The notes under the pieces: generated by a model
The model's database searches: none
What the model saw: only the letters and a program-made list of their open reading frames with translations
What the model was told of the DNA's origin: nothing
Part shown: one piece after another, positions 1 to 8,304 of the stretch
Numbering within the stretch: position 1 is the first letter of the stretch
How the letters are laid out: the number at the start of each line of letters is the position of its first letter
Assembly (NCBI GenBank): GCA_029973955.1
Contig: JARKQJ010000079.1
Coordinates: 55,869-119,868 of the forward strand
Direction: 5' to 3'
Source: Paludibaculum sp.
GTDB lineage: Bacteria > Acidobacteriota > Terriglobia > Bryobacterales > Bryobacteraceae
DNA length: 64,000 bases
Translations under genes and position numbers: made by a program

Positions 1-272
1 GGCGCCCGGAGGGTTCAGAGGGATTCTCGTTGATCGCCTACATTCCCAATCTGAGCCGGAACGGCAACACACTGATCCTGGCGGGCACGGAGATGTCCGG
101 CACGGAGACCGCGGGCATGCTGCTGACGACCGAGAGCTGGATCTCCGCGCTGATGAACCGGCTTCCGCGCCAAGCCAACGGAACGATTCCACATTTCGAA
201 GCGCTGCTCAAGACGCGGCAGGTGGAGAATGCGACGCGCAGCTTCGAGATCGTCGCCATTCACATCCACTAA
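1..272 (+). CDS. 3' end of an unidentified gene (5' truncated)
   Basis: The reading frame is open from the window edge and ends with TAA at 270-272. The visible part is about 90 residues and contains a hydrophobic stretch around NTLILAGTEMSGTE, followed by a short tail with HFEALLKTRQV. I recall this kind of ending from acidobacterial proteins with an N-terminal winged-helix domain, but the N-terminus lies outside the window, so no function is assigned. It converges on the sugar porter gene, leaving a 27-base gap. The TTG at position 30 is probably an internal codon and not the start, because the frame continues upstream to the edge. Confidence 0.55.
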   Translation, partial: RPEGSEGFSLIAYIPNLSRNGNTLILAGTEMSGTETAGMLLTTESWISALMNRLPRQANGTIPHFEALLKTRQVENATRSFEIVAIHIH

Positions 273-299
273 CGCGGGCAAGGCACCCGGGCCGGCATA

Positions 300-1664
300 C
301 TAGCGCTTGCGGCGGCACCAGCTCTGGCTGATCTCTTCCAGCGTGCGGCCCTTGGTTTCCGGCAGCAGGAAGAAGATGAAAAGCCAGGCGCCGACGCACA
401 TGGTCGCATAGAGGCCGAAGGCTCCGGCGGGGCCGAGGCGGGCCGTGAGGGAGAGGAAAGTCATGGTCACGAGGGTACAGGCGGACCACAGGGAGAGCGT
501 GGCGACGGACATGGCGCGGCCGCGGACTTCGGTGGGAAAGATCTCGGAGAGATAGAGCCAGGTGCCGGGGCCGAGGCTGACGGCGAAGCTGGCGACATAG
601 AGCAGAATGGTTCCGAGGATCAGGTTGGCCGGCGGCGGCTGGAGCGTGAACGAGTAACAGAGGGCGACGAGGGCGACGATCATGCCGGCGATGCCGCCCA
701 GCAGCAGGGGGCGGCGGCCGAACTTGTCCACCCAGGCGATGGCGACGATGGTCATGGCGAAGTTGACGAGCCCGATGAGGACGTTGGCGCCAATGGCGTC
801 CGATGCACCGCTGCGCCCGCCGTGCTGCTGGAAGAGCAGCGCGCCGTAGTAGAGCACGGTGTTGATGCCGGTGACCTGCGAGAAGACGGCCAGCACGACG
901 CCGAGCAGGAGCGGATGGCGCATGGGCGGGCGGAAGAGGGTCCAAACGGAACCGGACTCCTTGCGGAGGCTGTCGCGGATCTCCTCCATCTGGCGCTGTG
1001 CCTCGGCTGGGCCCCCGATGCGCGCGAGGATCGATTCGGCCTCCTCCGGGCGCTGACGGCTCACCAGCCAGCGCGGGCTTTCGGGAATACGGAGCAGGGC
1101 GAGCAGGAATCCAACGGAAGGGATGGTGGCGGTGGCGAACATCCAGCGCCAACTGGACTCGCCCAGGCCAGAGAGCAGCCAGTTGACGAAGTAGCTGAGG
1201 ACGATGCCGGTGACGATGGCCATCTGGTTGAGCGTGACCAGGCGGCCGCGAAGAGAGGGCGGGGCCACCTCGGCGATGTACATGGGGGCGAGCACGGAGG
1301 CGATGCCGATGGCGAGGCCGGCGCAGAAGCGGGCGGCGATGAATTCAGAGAGGCCGTGGGGCAGCGCGGTCCAGACGGAGGAGCCGCAAAAGGCGAGGGC
1401 GGCGGCGATGAGCACCTTGCGGCGGCCCCAGCGATCGGTGACCGATCCGGCGACTCCAGAGCCGGTGAGGCAGCCCACCAGCAGCGCCCCGGCAGCGGCT
1501 TCGAGCTGCGGGCCGGTCCAGCCCCACTGCTGCTTGAGGAAGACGAGGGCACCGTTGATCACGGCGGTATCGAACCCGAAGAGGAGGCCGGCCAGGGCCG
1601 CGGCGGCGGAGATTCCGTAGGCGTATCGCGAACTCGCCGTGGCCGGCGCTTCTGAAACCTGCAC
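300..1664 (-). CDS. Sugar porter (MFS superfamily) transporter
   Basis: The 454-residue product is a 12-helix major facilitator of the sugar porter family, which usually moves hexoses or pentoses by proton symport across the inner membrane. Family signatures appear in order: GFDTAVINGAL in helix 1, DRWGRRK in the first cytoplasmic loop, PMYIAEVAPPSLRGR after helix 4, PESPRWLV before the central loop, QVTGINTVLYYG in helix 7, DKFGRRP in the second-half loop, LSEIFPTEVRGRAM near helix 10, and PETKGRTLEEI at the C-terminus. Length is typical for XylE/GalP-like members. The substrate cannot be read from the sequence. It is transcribed away from the PqqD-type operon with about 256 bases between them, so the two have separate promoters. 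Confidence 0.93.
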   Translation of the reverse strand: MQVSEAPATASSRYAYGISAAAALAGLLFGFDTAVINGALVFLKQQWGWTGPQLEAAAGALLVGCLTGSGVAGSVTDRWGRRKVLIAAALAFCGSSVWTALPHGLSEFIAARFCAGLAIGIASVLAPMYIAEVAPPSLRGRLVTLNQMAIVTGIVLSYFVNWLLSGLGESSWRWMFATATIPSVGFLLALLRIPESPRWLVSRQRPEEAESILARIGGPAEAQRQMEEIRDSLRKESGSVWTLFRPPMRHPLLLGVVLAVFSQVTGINTVLYYGALLFQQHGGRSGASDAIGANVLIGLVNFAMTIVAIAWVDKFGRRPLLLGGIAGMIVALVALCYSFTLQPPPANLILGTILLYVASFAVSLGPGTWLYLSEIFPTEVRGRAMSVATLSLWSACTLVTMTFLSLTARLGPAGAFGLYATMCVGAWLFIFFLLPETKGRTLEEISQSWCRRKR

Positions 1665-1906
1665 TGCACCCTCCCATACGGCGGACTGCCGGAGCGGACG
1701 CGCAGCCGGGCGGGCCGGGCGTCAGGCGTAGTTTACAGCACGGGCGAGGCGGGCCGCCGGGTATCGGGAGACGGGGCATCAGGAGGGTAGAAAGCCTCAG
1801 CGATTTGAGCAGGGGTCAGGCGCCCCAAGCAAGGCTATCGGGTGATACCCTAGGTAAATTCCCCTTCCAATAGCCACGGCGATCCGCTGATGGAAGGGCT
1901 TCACTG

Positions 1907-1916
1907 AGGAGGAGGA
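1907..1916 (+). promoter_or_regulatory. Strong Shine-Dalgarno of the PqqD-like gene
   Basis: AGGAGGAGGA lies 4-14 bases before the ATG at 1921. It is an unusually good ribosome binding site for this window. It fixes the first gene of the operon, whose later genes mostly start by overlapping the previous stop. Confidence 0.7.
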
Positions 1917-1920
1917 ACGG

Positions 1921-2349
1921 ATGGAGCGCTCCATTTTGATACGCAGGCCGAATGTGATCTGCGATGCGTTCGACAACGAAGTAGTGGCTGTCAACATGGA
2001 AACGGGGACGTACTACAGCCTGGCTGGAAGCGCCGCAGCGGCCTTCGGTTGGCTGGACCAGGGCGCCGGGGTGGAGTCGCTGAGCCGTCAGTTGGCGGTG
2101 GTGGTGGGGCAGCCGGAGGAGTCGCTTCGAGCGGAGCTCGGTGCATTTGTGGACCGCATGATCGAGGCCGGTCTGGCCGAGGAGCGGAGTGAGCCGCCGG
2201 TGGAAGTGAAGGTGGTTTTTGAAGGGCCGTGGGGGGCGCCGAAAGTGGAAGAGTACACAGACATGCAGGACCTGCTCCTGCTGGACCCCATCCATGACGT
2301 CGGCCAGGACGGGTGGCCGGTGCGGAAGGAAGAGGCGGCGAGGGACTAG
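1921..2349 (+). CDS. PqqD-like peptide-binding protein
   Basis: The 142-residue product has a PqqD-type fold in residues 1-90: DNEVVAVNMETGTYYSL followed by a helix with AAAAFGWLDQG. PqqD-family proteins bind leader peptides of ribosomally made natural products and hand them to modifying enzymes. Related proteins also sit in exosortase/polysaccharide loci beside HprK-like kinases. This member carries an extra C-terminal tail of about 45 residues ending in DMQDLLLLDPIHD and a GWP motif, beyond the usual 90-residue PqqD length. It is the first gene of the operon, and its TAG stop is 3 bases before the GTG of the kinase gene. No radical SAM enzyme or precursor peptide is visible nearby, so the partner is unknown. 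Confidence 0.82.
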   Translation: MERSILIRRPNVICDAFDNEVVAVNMETGTYYSLAGSAAAAFGWLDQGAGVESLSRQLAVVVGQPEESLRAELGAFVDRMIEAGLAEERSEPPVEVKVVFEGPWGAPKVEEYTDMQDLLLLDPIHDVGQDGWPVRKEEAARD

Positions 2350-2352
2350 GAG

Positions 2353-3414
2353 GTGTCCCAGGTAGAAGCGTCCCGAAGAGGAGAGGGGCTGCGCTTCATC
2401 GATGCCGCGCTCGCGGCGTTCGAGCAGGCGTGCGCGCGGAGTGGCGAGAGTTCCTACGACTACCGGCTCGGGCCAGACCGGATGAGGTGGCGGTTCGCGG
2501 GCGCGGAGATGCGGCGTCTGCTGGAACCGGCGCTACGGCACCTGGAGATTGACGATGGGCGCGCGCCAGGGCTGACTGTGTGCGTGTTCGACTCCGAGTC
2601 CACCGCGACGCCGATGCCGGCGCCGCCCTGGGATGGAACCTGCTACGGGGCGCGGGGCGAGATCACGGGATTCAACGACAACCGGCTGCGCATCACCTAC
2701 CAGCCGGGTGTGGACATGCTGTTGGCGTTCGACGCGGAGCGCGGCATCGCCATCTACTGGGTGCCGGATTTCCGCCTGGTGCCCTTCTGGGAAGTGACGT
2801 TTCCCGGCCGCTGCCTGGTGCACTGGTATATGGCCACGGGGGCGTACCAGCCGATCCACTCCGGAGCGGTGGGCGATGAGCGGGGCGGCGTCCTGATCGC
2901 CGGCATGAGCGGATCGGGCAAATCGACCACCACGCTCTCCTGCCTGAATTCGGGCCTGAAGCTGGCCGGAGAGGATTACACTCTGGCGGGCGGAGATCCG
3001 GCCTGGGCGTACAGCCTTTACTCGACGGCAAAGCTGGTGCCGGACAGCTTGTGGCGATTTCCGGAACTTCAGCCGTGGATCTCCAACGCCGGTCAGTTGG
3101 AGACGCAGAAGGCGCTCATCTATTTGCAGGAGAAGTGCCCGGAGCAGCTCACGACGGGCTTTCCCTTGCGGGCGATTGTGGTTCCCAAGGTGACGGGCAG
3201 GCTGGAGACGCGGCTTGCGCCGGCGACGGTGATGCAGGCCCTGATGGCGATGGGCCCCACCACGCTGCTGCACCTGCAGGGCGCAACGGAAGAGGCGATG
3301 GCCAAGATGAGCCGCCTGGTGCGCAGCGTGCCGGTGTATACATTGGAAGCGGGCACTGATTTGCGGCAGATCCCACAGGTCTTGAGCACGCTACTGGATG
3401 GTCGCCGTGGCTGA
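2353..3414 (+). CDS. HprK-related serine kinase
   Basis: The 353-residue product has the P-loop GMSGSGKSTTT at about residues 184-194, followed by a strand ending in AGEDY where HPr kinases carry their acidic catalytic pair. This marks the HPr kinase/PEP-carboxykinase-like fold. The first 180 residues resemble the N-terminal part of HprK-related proteins in exopolysaccharide and lasso-peptide loci. Homologues in lasso-peptide clusters such as paeninodin phosphorylate a peptide; the substrate here is unknown. The only usable start is GTG at 2353, three bases after the PqqD stop and overlapping AGGAGG, so translation is probably coupled. The 3' end overlaps the next gene by 17 bases. Confidence 0.8.
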   Translation: MSQVEASRRGEGLRFIDAALAAFEQACARSGESSYDYRLGPDRMRWRFAGAEMRRLLEPALRHLEIDDGRAPGLTVCVFDSESTATPMPAPPWDGTCYGARGEITGFNDNRLRITYQPGVDMLLAFDAERGIAIYWVPDFRLVPFWEVTFPGRCLVHWYMATGAYQPIHSGAVGDERGGVLIAGMSGSGKSTTTLSCLNSGLKLAGEDYTLAGGDPAWAYSLYSTAKLVPDSLWRFPELQPWISNAGQLETQKALIYLQEKCPEQLTTGFPLRAIVVPKVTGRLETRLAPATVMQALMAMGPTTLLHLQGATEEAMAKMSRLVRSVPVYTLEAGTDLRQIPQVLSTLLDGRRG

Positions 3415-4816
3415 AGTGAGCGTGGTGATTCCGGCCTATCGGGCCGCGCGGTTCGTCGGCGCGGCGGTGGCCAATGCGCGCAGGCAGGGGATCGCGGACG
3501 TAGAGATCATTGTGGTGGATGACGGGTCGGACGACGGCACGGCGGAGGCGGCGGAGCAGGCGGGCGCAAGAGTGATCCGGCAGGCGAACGCAGGTCCTTC
3601 GGCGGCGCGGAACGCAGGGCTGCGGGCGGCCCAGGGCGAGTGGATCGCGTTTCAGGACGCCGACGATCTGTGGCCGGTGGGCACACTGGCGCGGCTGAAG
3701 CGGAAGCTTGAAACGAGCGGCAAGGAAGTGGTGGTCGGGCGCACGCAAAACGTCAAGCTGGGCGGCGGAGAGGTACCGGATTTGCGCTACGACTCGCCGG
3801 CGGCGACGCTGGCGCAGATCTGCCTGCCGGCGGCGCTGTTCCGCCGCCGCGTCTTCGAGCGCGTGGGCGTGTTTAACGAAGAGATTCGGCTGGCGGAGGA
3901 CCACGAGTGGTTTCTGCGGGCGCGGGAAGCCGGCGCGCAAATGGAAATCGAGGCCGAGGTGACACTGGTGTACCGGCATCACGGAGCCAATACGACGCAC
4001 AGGATGGAGGCGGCGCAGTTTGGGCTGAACCGGGTTTTGCTGGAGTCTCTGCGGCGGCGGCGGGCGCAGGGATTGGGGCCGCTGGCACCGTGGCTCAGCA
4101 TGGAGCGGCGGGCGCCGCAGGTGCGGGGCGAGTTCAGGATTTCCGTAGTGATTCCAGCCTATGAGGCAGAGCGCTACCTGGGCGCGGCGCTGAAGAGCGT
4201 GGCCGAGCAGCGGCTGCCGGTGCTCGAAGTGCTGGTGGTGGACGATGGATCGACCGACGGAACCGTGCGCGTAGCGGAGCGGTTCGGCGGGAGGGTGAGG
4301 GTTTTGAAGCAGGCGCGCGGCGGGGCGGCGGCGGCGCGGAATCTGGGTGTCCGGGCGGCGCGCGGAGAGTGGATCGCGTTTCTGGATGCGGACGATTTCT
4401 GGTTGCCGGACCGCCTGGCGTGGCAAGCCGCGGAGGTGGAGCGTTCGCCGGAATTGGAACTGGTGTACGGCTGCGTGCAGCAGTTCTACTCGCCGGAGTT
4501 GGCGTGGCCGGACACCACCCCGCACGAGGAGGCGGCCGCGGTGCAGGCGGGGATCTTCCCGGGCACCTGCCTGGTGAGGAAAGCCACGTTTGAACGGGTG
4601 GGCGATTTCGACACCACGCTGAGGGTGGGCGAGTTCATCGACTGGCACGCGCGGGCACAGGCCCTGGGCGTGCGGATGCGGACCATTGACGAAGTCCTCA
4701 TGCGGCGGCGCATTCACAGTTCGAATACCGGCGTGCGCGAGCGGCAGGCGCAGTCCGACTATGTGAAGGTGCTGAAGGCGGCGCTGGACCGGCGCCGGGC
4801 GGCGAGGAACGCATGA
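3398..4816 (+). CDS. Twin-domain GT2 family glycosyltransferase
   Basis: The 472-residue protein contains two complete GT-A glycosyltransferase family 2 domains in tandem. Domain 1 (about 1-240) shows VSVVIPAYRAARFV, VDDGSDDGT, GPSAARNAGL and a QDADDLW metal-binding motif near residue 86. Domain 2 (about 245-470) repeats the series: ISVVIPAYEAERYL, VDDGSTDGT, AAAARNLGV and LDADDFW near residue 330. Both DxD motifs and both nucleotide-binding motifs are intact, so both domains may be active. No membrane segments were seen, so it is probably cytoplasmic. It overlaps the kinase gene by 17 bases and shares an ATGA with the ABC transporter gene, consistent with one operon. The donor sugar cannot be inferred. 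Confidence 0.9.
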   Translation: MVAVAEVSVVIPAYRAARFVGAAVANARRQGIADVEIIVVDDGSDDGTAEAAEQAGARVIRQANAGPSAARNAGLRAAQGEWIAFQDADDLWPVGTLARLKRKLETSGKEVVVGRTQNVKLGGGEVPDLRYDSPAATLAQICLPAALFRRRVFERVGVFNEEIRLAEDHEWFLRAREAGAQMEIEAEVTLVYRHHGANTTHRMEAAQFGLNRVLLESLRRRRAQGLGPLAPWLSMERRAPQVRGEFRISVVIPAYEAERYLGAALKSVAEQRLPVLEVLVVDDGSTDGTVRVAERFGGRVRVLKQARGGAAAARNLGVRAARGEWIAFLDADDFWLPDRLAWQAAEVERSPELELVYGCVQQFYSPELAWPDTTPHEEAAAVQAGIFPGTCLVRKATFERVGDFDTTLRVGEFIDWHARAQALGVRMRTIDEVLMRRRIHSSNTGVRERQAQSDYVKVLKAALDRRRAARNA

Positions 4817-6486
4817 CGGGCGGCTGGCGGCACTGGTCGGGGTACATGGCGCGCTATCGCGGGCATGGGCCGCGTGTGGGCGGGGTGGTGGTGGCGGCGC
4901 TGGTGCAGTCGGTCCTGGTGGCGCCGTTCGTGTGGCTGGTGCGGGAGCTGTTCGATCGTGTGCTGCCGCGCGGGCAGGTGAGCGAGCTGGCGTTGTATGG
5001 AGCGGGTCTGCTGGCGGTGCAGTGGAGCGGCGGGGCGCTGGCGGTATGGGTGAGGAAGCAGACGCTGACGATCACCAAAGAGGTGATCACGGGGCTGCGG
5101 CTGGAGTTACTGGAACGGATCTACGACCTGCCGCGCGCGTTCCACAGCGGCGTGGAGCAGGGGCGGCTGCACGCTTCGCTGGTGCAGGAGACGGAACGGC
5201 TCGACGTGATGAGCAACGCGCTGGTGGCGCAACTGTTGCCGGCGGCGATGGGCGGTCTGGTGCTGGGCCTGGCCCTGGCGGCGATCGAGTGGCGGCTGGC
5301 GCTGGCGATGGCGTGCGCGGCGCCGTTCCTGGTGGCGGTGAACCGGGCGATGAAGCCGCGTCTGGAAGAACGCTTCCGCAAGTTCCGGCAGAGCTTTGAA
5401 GGCTTCAGCCAGGGGATGCTGTTTGTGCTGGGGCATGTGGACCTGAGCCGGATGCAGTCGGCGGTCGAGTTGGAAAAAGAGAAGCAGACGCGGAACCTGG
5501 AGAAGCTGAAAGAGGCGAGCACGCGACTGGCATGGCTCGATACGGGCTACGGGCAGGCGCAGACGGCGATTGCGACCACTGCCAGCGTGCTGGTGCTATT
5601 GGGCGGCGGCTGGCTGGTGGCGCGCGGGCAGATGACGCTGGGCGCCCTGTTGTCGTTCTATGTCACGGCGGGGCTGCTGCACCAGCATCTGAGAACGGTT
5701 CTGACGGCGGTGCCGCAGGTGCTGGCGGCGGGCGAATCGATGAAAGCCCTGGCTGCGCTGTTGGATGAGACCTCGCGCGAACCGTATCAGGGCAGCGAGC
5801 GCGGCCCCGTGCCGGAGAGCTACCGGCTGGAGTCTGTGACGTTCGGCTACCAGCCGGAGCGCGCTCTGCTGAAGGACGTCAACATGAGACTCGAGCGGGG
5901 CAGGACGGTCGCCCTGCTGGGGCCGAACGGGTGCGGCAAGAGCACGCTGGCATACCTGCTGGCCGGCTTCTACCGGCCGCTGGAGGGGCGCCTGCTGGCC
6001 GGAGAGCTGCCGTACGATCAGGCGGAGATCGCCTGGCTGAGGAGCAGCATGGCGGTGGTCTGGCAGGATCCGCAGCTCTTCCACGGGACGATCCGCGAGA
6101 ACATCACCTACGGCCGGCCGGAGGCGCACCAGATGGAGATTGAGGCCGCCGCGCGACGCGCCACCGCTCACGAGTTCATTGCCTCCCTGCCGCTGGGCTA
6201 CGATACCGTGGTGGGCGAACAGGGCGTGCTGCTGAGCGGCGGGCAGCGGCAAAAGATCGCCATTACCCGGGCGTTGTTGCGCAATCCGCGCCTGTTGATC
6301 CTGGACGAGCCGACCAACCACTTGGACGGCCGCGCGATCGAGCAGTTAATGAAAGAGCTCGAAGAGCGGAAAGCCGACCGGGCCACGGTCATCATCAGTC
6401 ACGATCCGGATGTGGCACGACACGCGGACGAATCATGGGTATTGGACGACGGCCGGCTGACGCGCTGGGAGAGGTTAGCGCAATGA
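4813..6486 (+). CDS. ABC transporter, fused membrane and ATPase domains
   Basis: The 557-residue half-transporter has an N-terminal exporter-type membrane domain (about residues 1-320) and a C-terminal ATPase. The ATPase shows Walker A LLGPNGCGKST near residue 370, signature LLSGGQRQK near 473, Walker B RLLILDEPTNHLD near 493 and an H-loop in VIISHDPD. The architecture matches homodimeric exporters such as those for peptides, lipids or lipid-linked glycans. There is no N-terminal C39 peptidase domain, so it would not itself cleave a leader peptide. The ATG overlaps the glycosyltransferase stop (ATGA), and its own TGA overlaps the ATG of the nucleotidyltransferase gene. It probably exports the product made by this operon. 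Confidence 0.93.
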   Translation: MTGGWRHWSGYMARYRGHGPRVGGVVVAALVQSVLVAPFVWLVRELFDRVLPRGQVSELALYGAGLLAVQWSGGALAVWVRKQTLTITKEVITGLRLELLERIYDLPRAFHSGVEQGRLHASLVQETERLDVMSNALVAQLLPAAMGGLVLGLALAAIEWRLALAMACAAPFLVAVNRAMKPRLEERFRKFRQSFEGFSQGMLFVLGHVDLSRMQSAVELEKEKQTRNLEKLKEASTRLAWLDTGYGQAQTAIATTASVLVLLGGGWLVARGQMTLGALLSFYVTAGLLHQHLRTVLTAVPQVLAAGESMKALAALLDETSREPYQGSERGPVPESYRLESVTFGYQPERALLKDVNMRLERGRTVALLGPNGCGKSTLAYLLAGFYRPLEGRLLAGELPYDQAEIAWLRSSMAVVWQDPQLFHGTIRENITYGRPEAHQMEIEAAARRATAHEFIASLPLGYDTVVGEQGVLLSGGQRQKIAITRALLRNPRLLILDEPTNHLDGRAIEQLMKELEERKADRATVIISHDPDVARHADESWVLDDGRLTRWERLAQ

Positions 6487-7637
6487 GAATCAGCGTCGTC
6501 GCTGGAGGCTCATGGCCGAATCAGCGGCAGAAGCTGGTGTTGCAGGCGTGCGTGTGCGACGGCAGGCTGGCGGTTGAGTCCTGGGAAGAGTTTTACGCGA
6601 TCAACCAGTTGGAAGAGCTGGACTATGCGAGCTTCCAGCACCTGCCTCTGGCGCATTGGAACCTCCGCCGCGTGGGCTACGATCATCCGGCCATGGGGAT
6701 TCTCAAGGGCATCCGGAGGCGCGCCTGGTATGAGAACCAGAAGAAGTTCCTGCAACTGGCGGCGGACCTGGCAGTCATGGATGACGGGAGCAGCCCGCTG
6801 CTGCTGCTGAAAGGGGGCGCGCTGGCGCTTTCCACCTATCAGGATGCCGGTCTGCGGCAGATGGCCGACTTTGACTTCGCGTGCGAGCCGAGGCTTACAC
6901 AGCAGATGCTCGACCGGCTGGAAGCATCAGGTTGGGCGCGGACCACCCGTTCGCCACGGACCCTGGACGAGGGCTACATGCGCTACCGCCACGCCATCGG
7001 CCTGGAACAGGAGGGCCGCAGCACCCTGGATGTGCACTGGCACCTGCTGTTCCGCTGCTGCTCAGAGAAGCTGGATGCTGAGATGTGGGCGCAGACGGAG
7101 GAGTTGAACCTGCACGGGAGACGTCTGCGGGTTCTGCGGCCCACGGCGCAACTGCTGCACACCCTCGAGCATGGCGTGGCCTATAGCGACGCGCCGCCCA
7201 TCCGCTGGGTGGCCGACGCGATGTCGATCATCCGGCATGGAGGCGTGGACTGGACTCGCCTGGCGGAGATCGCCGAACGCTATTCGCTGGTCCTGCAGGT
7301 GCGGGAGGGACTGCATTACTTGCGCGATGGATTTGGAGCCGCGATTCCAGAGGAAGTCCTATCCCGGCTGGACGCCGCGGATGTGAGTGCGGGGGAACGG
7401 GCGGAGTTCGCCCGGCTGATGGACCCTTGGGTGGATCAGGGCATGCTGGATTCGTTCCGTGCCGTGTGCTTCCGCTATGAAAGGGCGCGGAAAGCCGACG
7501 GCGCGCCGGCGAGGCCCGGCGATTTCGGCAGCTTTCTGCAGCATCATTGGAAACTGGATCGAAAGAGCGACGTGCTGCCGCACCTGTTCGGCTGGCTGGG
7601 GCGGCGTCTGCGCGGGGCGAGGGTGACGGAGGGTTGA
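6483..7637 (+). CDS. PF14907-type nucleotidyltransferase family protein
   Basis: The 384-residue product has the conserved core LLLKGGALALSTYQDAGLRQMADFDF around residues 107-132, split here as KGGALALS and MADFDF, with the G-G-S/A loop and paired acidic residues of the nucleotidyltransferase fold. TLDVHWHLLF near residue 180 is also typical. Family members occur in lasso-peptide and exopolysaccharide loci with HprK-like kinases; the modified substrate is generally unproven. The start at 6483 is preferred over the in-frame ATG at 6435 because it forms an ATGA overlap with the ABC gene, as at the preceding junction. The gene ends one base before the GTG of the next glycosyltransferase. Confidence 0.8.
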   Translation: MRISVVAGGSWPNQRQKLVLQACVCDGRLAVESWEEFYAINQLEELDYASFQHLPLAHWNLRRVGYDHPAMGILKGIRRRAWYENQKKFLQLAADLAVMDDGSSPLLLLKGGALALSTYQDAGLRQMADFDFACEPRLTQQMLDRLEASGWARTTRSPRTLDEGYMRYRHAIGLEQEGRSTLDVHWHLLFRCCSEKLDAEMWAQTEELNLHGRRLRVLRPTAQLLHTLEHGVAYSDAPPIRWVADAMSIIRHGGVDWTRLAEIAERYSLVLQVREGLHYLRDGFGAAIPEEVLSRLDAADVSAGERAEFARLMDPWVDQGMLDSFRAVCFRYERARKADGAPARPGDFGSFLQHHWKLDRKSDVLPHLFGWLGRRLRGARVTEG

Positions 7638-7638
7638 G

Positions 7639-8304
7639 GTGGCTGCGGCTCGAACGCTTCCCGTAAGCGCGGTGATCACGGCGTACAACTCGGCCTGGTG
7701 CCTGGAGCGGGCCGTGGATTCGGTGCGCGCGCAGAGTGAGGCACCGTCCGAGATCCTGATCGTCGACGACGGCTCCACCGACGGCACGGCGCAGGTAGCC
7801 GGCCGGATGGGGGGGGTCCGTTACCTCTGGAAGCCAAACGGCGGAGCCGCCTCGGCCCGCAACTTCGCCTGGCGCGAGGCGCGCCAGGAGTGGATCGCCT
7901 TCCTCGACGCGGACGATCTCTGGATGCCGCGGAAACTCGCGCGGCAGTGGCTCGCCCTGGCGGGCGAGCCAGGAGCTGAGTTCTGCCTCGGGCTCACGCA
8001 ACTGCAGGTGCAGGGCGATGGGGGCTATGTAGACCAGGGCGCGCCCTGGCCGGCGCCGAGCCTCGGCGCTTCGCTGATCTCCCGCCGCCTGTTCGAACGC
8101 CTCGGCGGATTCGACGAGGGTTTGCGCACCAGCGAGGACCTGGAGTGGATCATGCGCTGCCGCAAGAGCGGCGTGAAGCTGCTGGTGCTGCAGGAGGCCG
8201 TGCAATGGTATCTGCTCAGGCCGGGGAGCCTGACCACCGGACAGCCGGGGAGGGAGCGGGACATGCTGGCAGCGCTGAGAAAGGTTATTCGCCAGCCGCG
8301 TTGA
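7639..8304 (+). CDS. GT2 family glycosyltransferase
   Basis: The 221-residue single-domain GT-A enzyme shows VSAVITAYNSAWCL, VDDGSTDGT, GGAASARNFAW and LDADDLW near residue 92. The C-terminal part contains FDEGLRTSEDLEWIMR, the acceptor-side region seen in GT2 proteins acting on cell-surface glycans. It starts with GTG one base after the nucleotidyltransferase stop and is the last gene of the operon. Its final 20 bases overlap the 3' end of the oppositely oriented GT2 gene. It is most similar in layout to the individual halves of the twin-domain enzyme in the same operon. Confidence 0.88.
   Translation: MAAARTLPVSAVITAYNSAWCLERAVDSVRAQSEAPSEILIVDDGSTDGTAQVAGRMGGVRYLWKPNGGAASARNFAWREARQEWIAFLDADDLWMPRKLARQWLALAGEPGAEFCLGLTQLQVQGDGGYVDQGAPWPAPSLGASLISRRLFERLGGFDEGLRTSEDLEWIMRCRKSGVKLLVLQEAVQWYLLRPGSLTTGQPGRERDMLAALRKVIRQPR

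Noticed and set aside
822..1655. 277-codon plus-strand frame opposite the sugar porter
   Set aside because: It encodes Gly/Glu/Asp-rich shadow sequence, while the opposite strand carries all sugar porter motifs.
1665..1920. Possible RiPP precursor peptide before the PqqD-like gene
   Set aside because: No ATG/GTG frame of useful length with a ribosome binding site is present; only a five-codon frame (ATGGAAGGG) occurs.
1921..8304. Lasso-peptide biosynthetic cluster
   Set aside because: No asparagine-synthetase-like cyclase, no B2 protease and no precursor were found, so the kinase and nucleotidyltransferase alone do not prove it.
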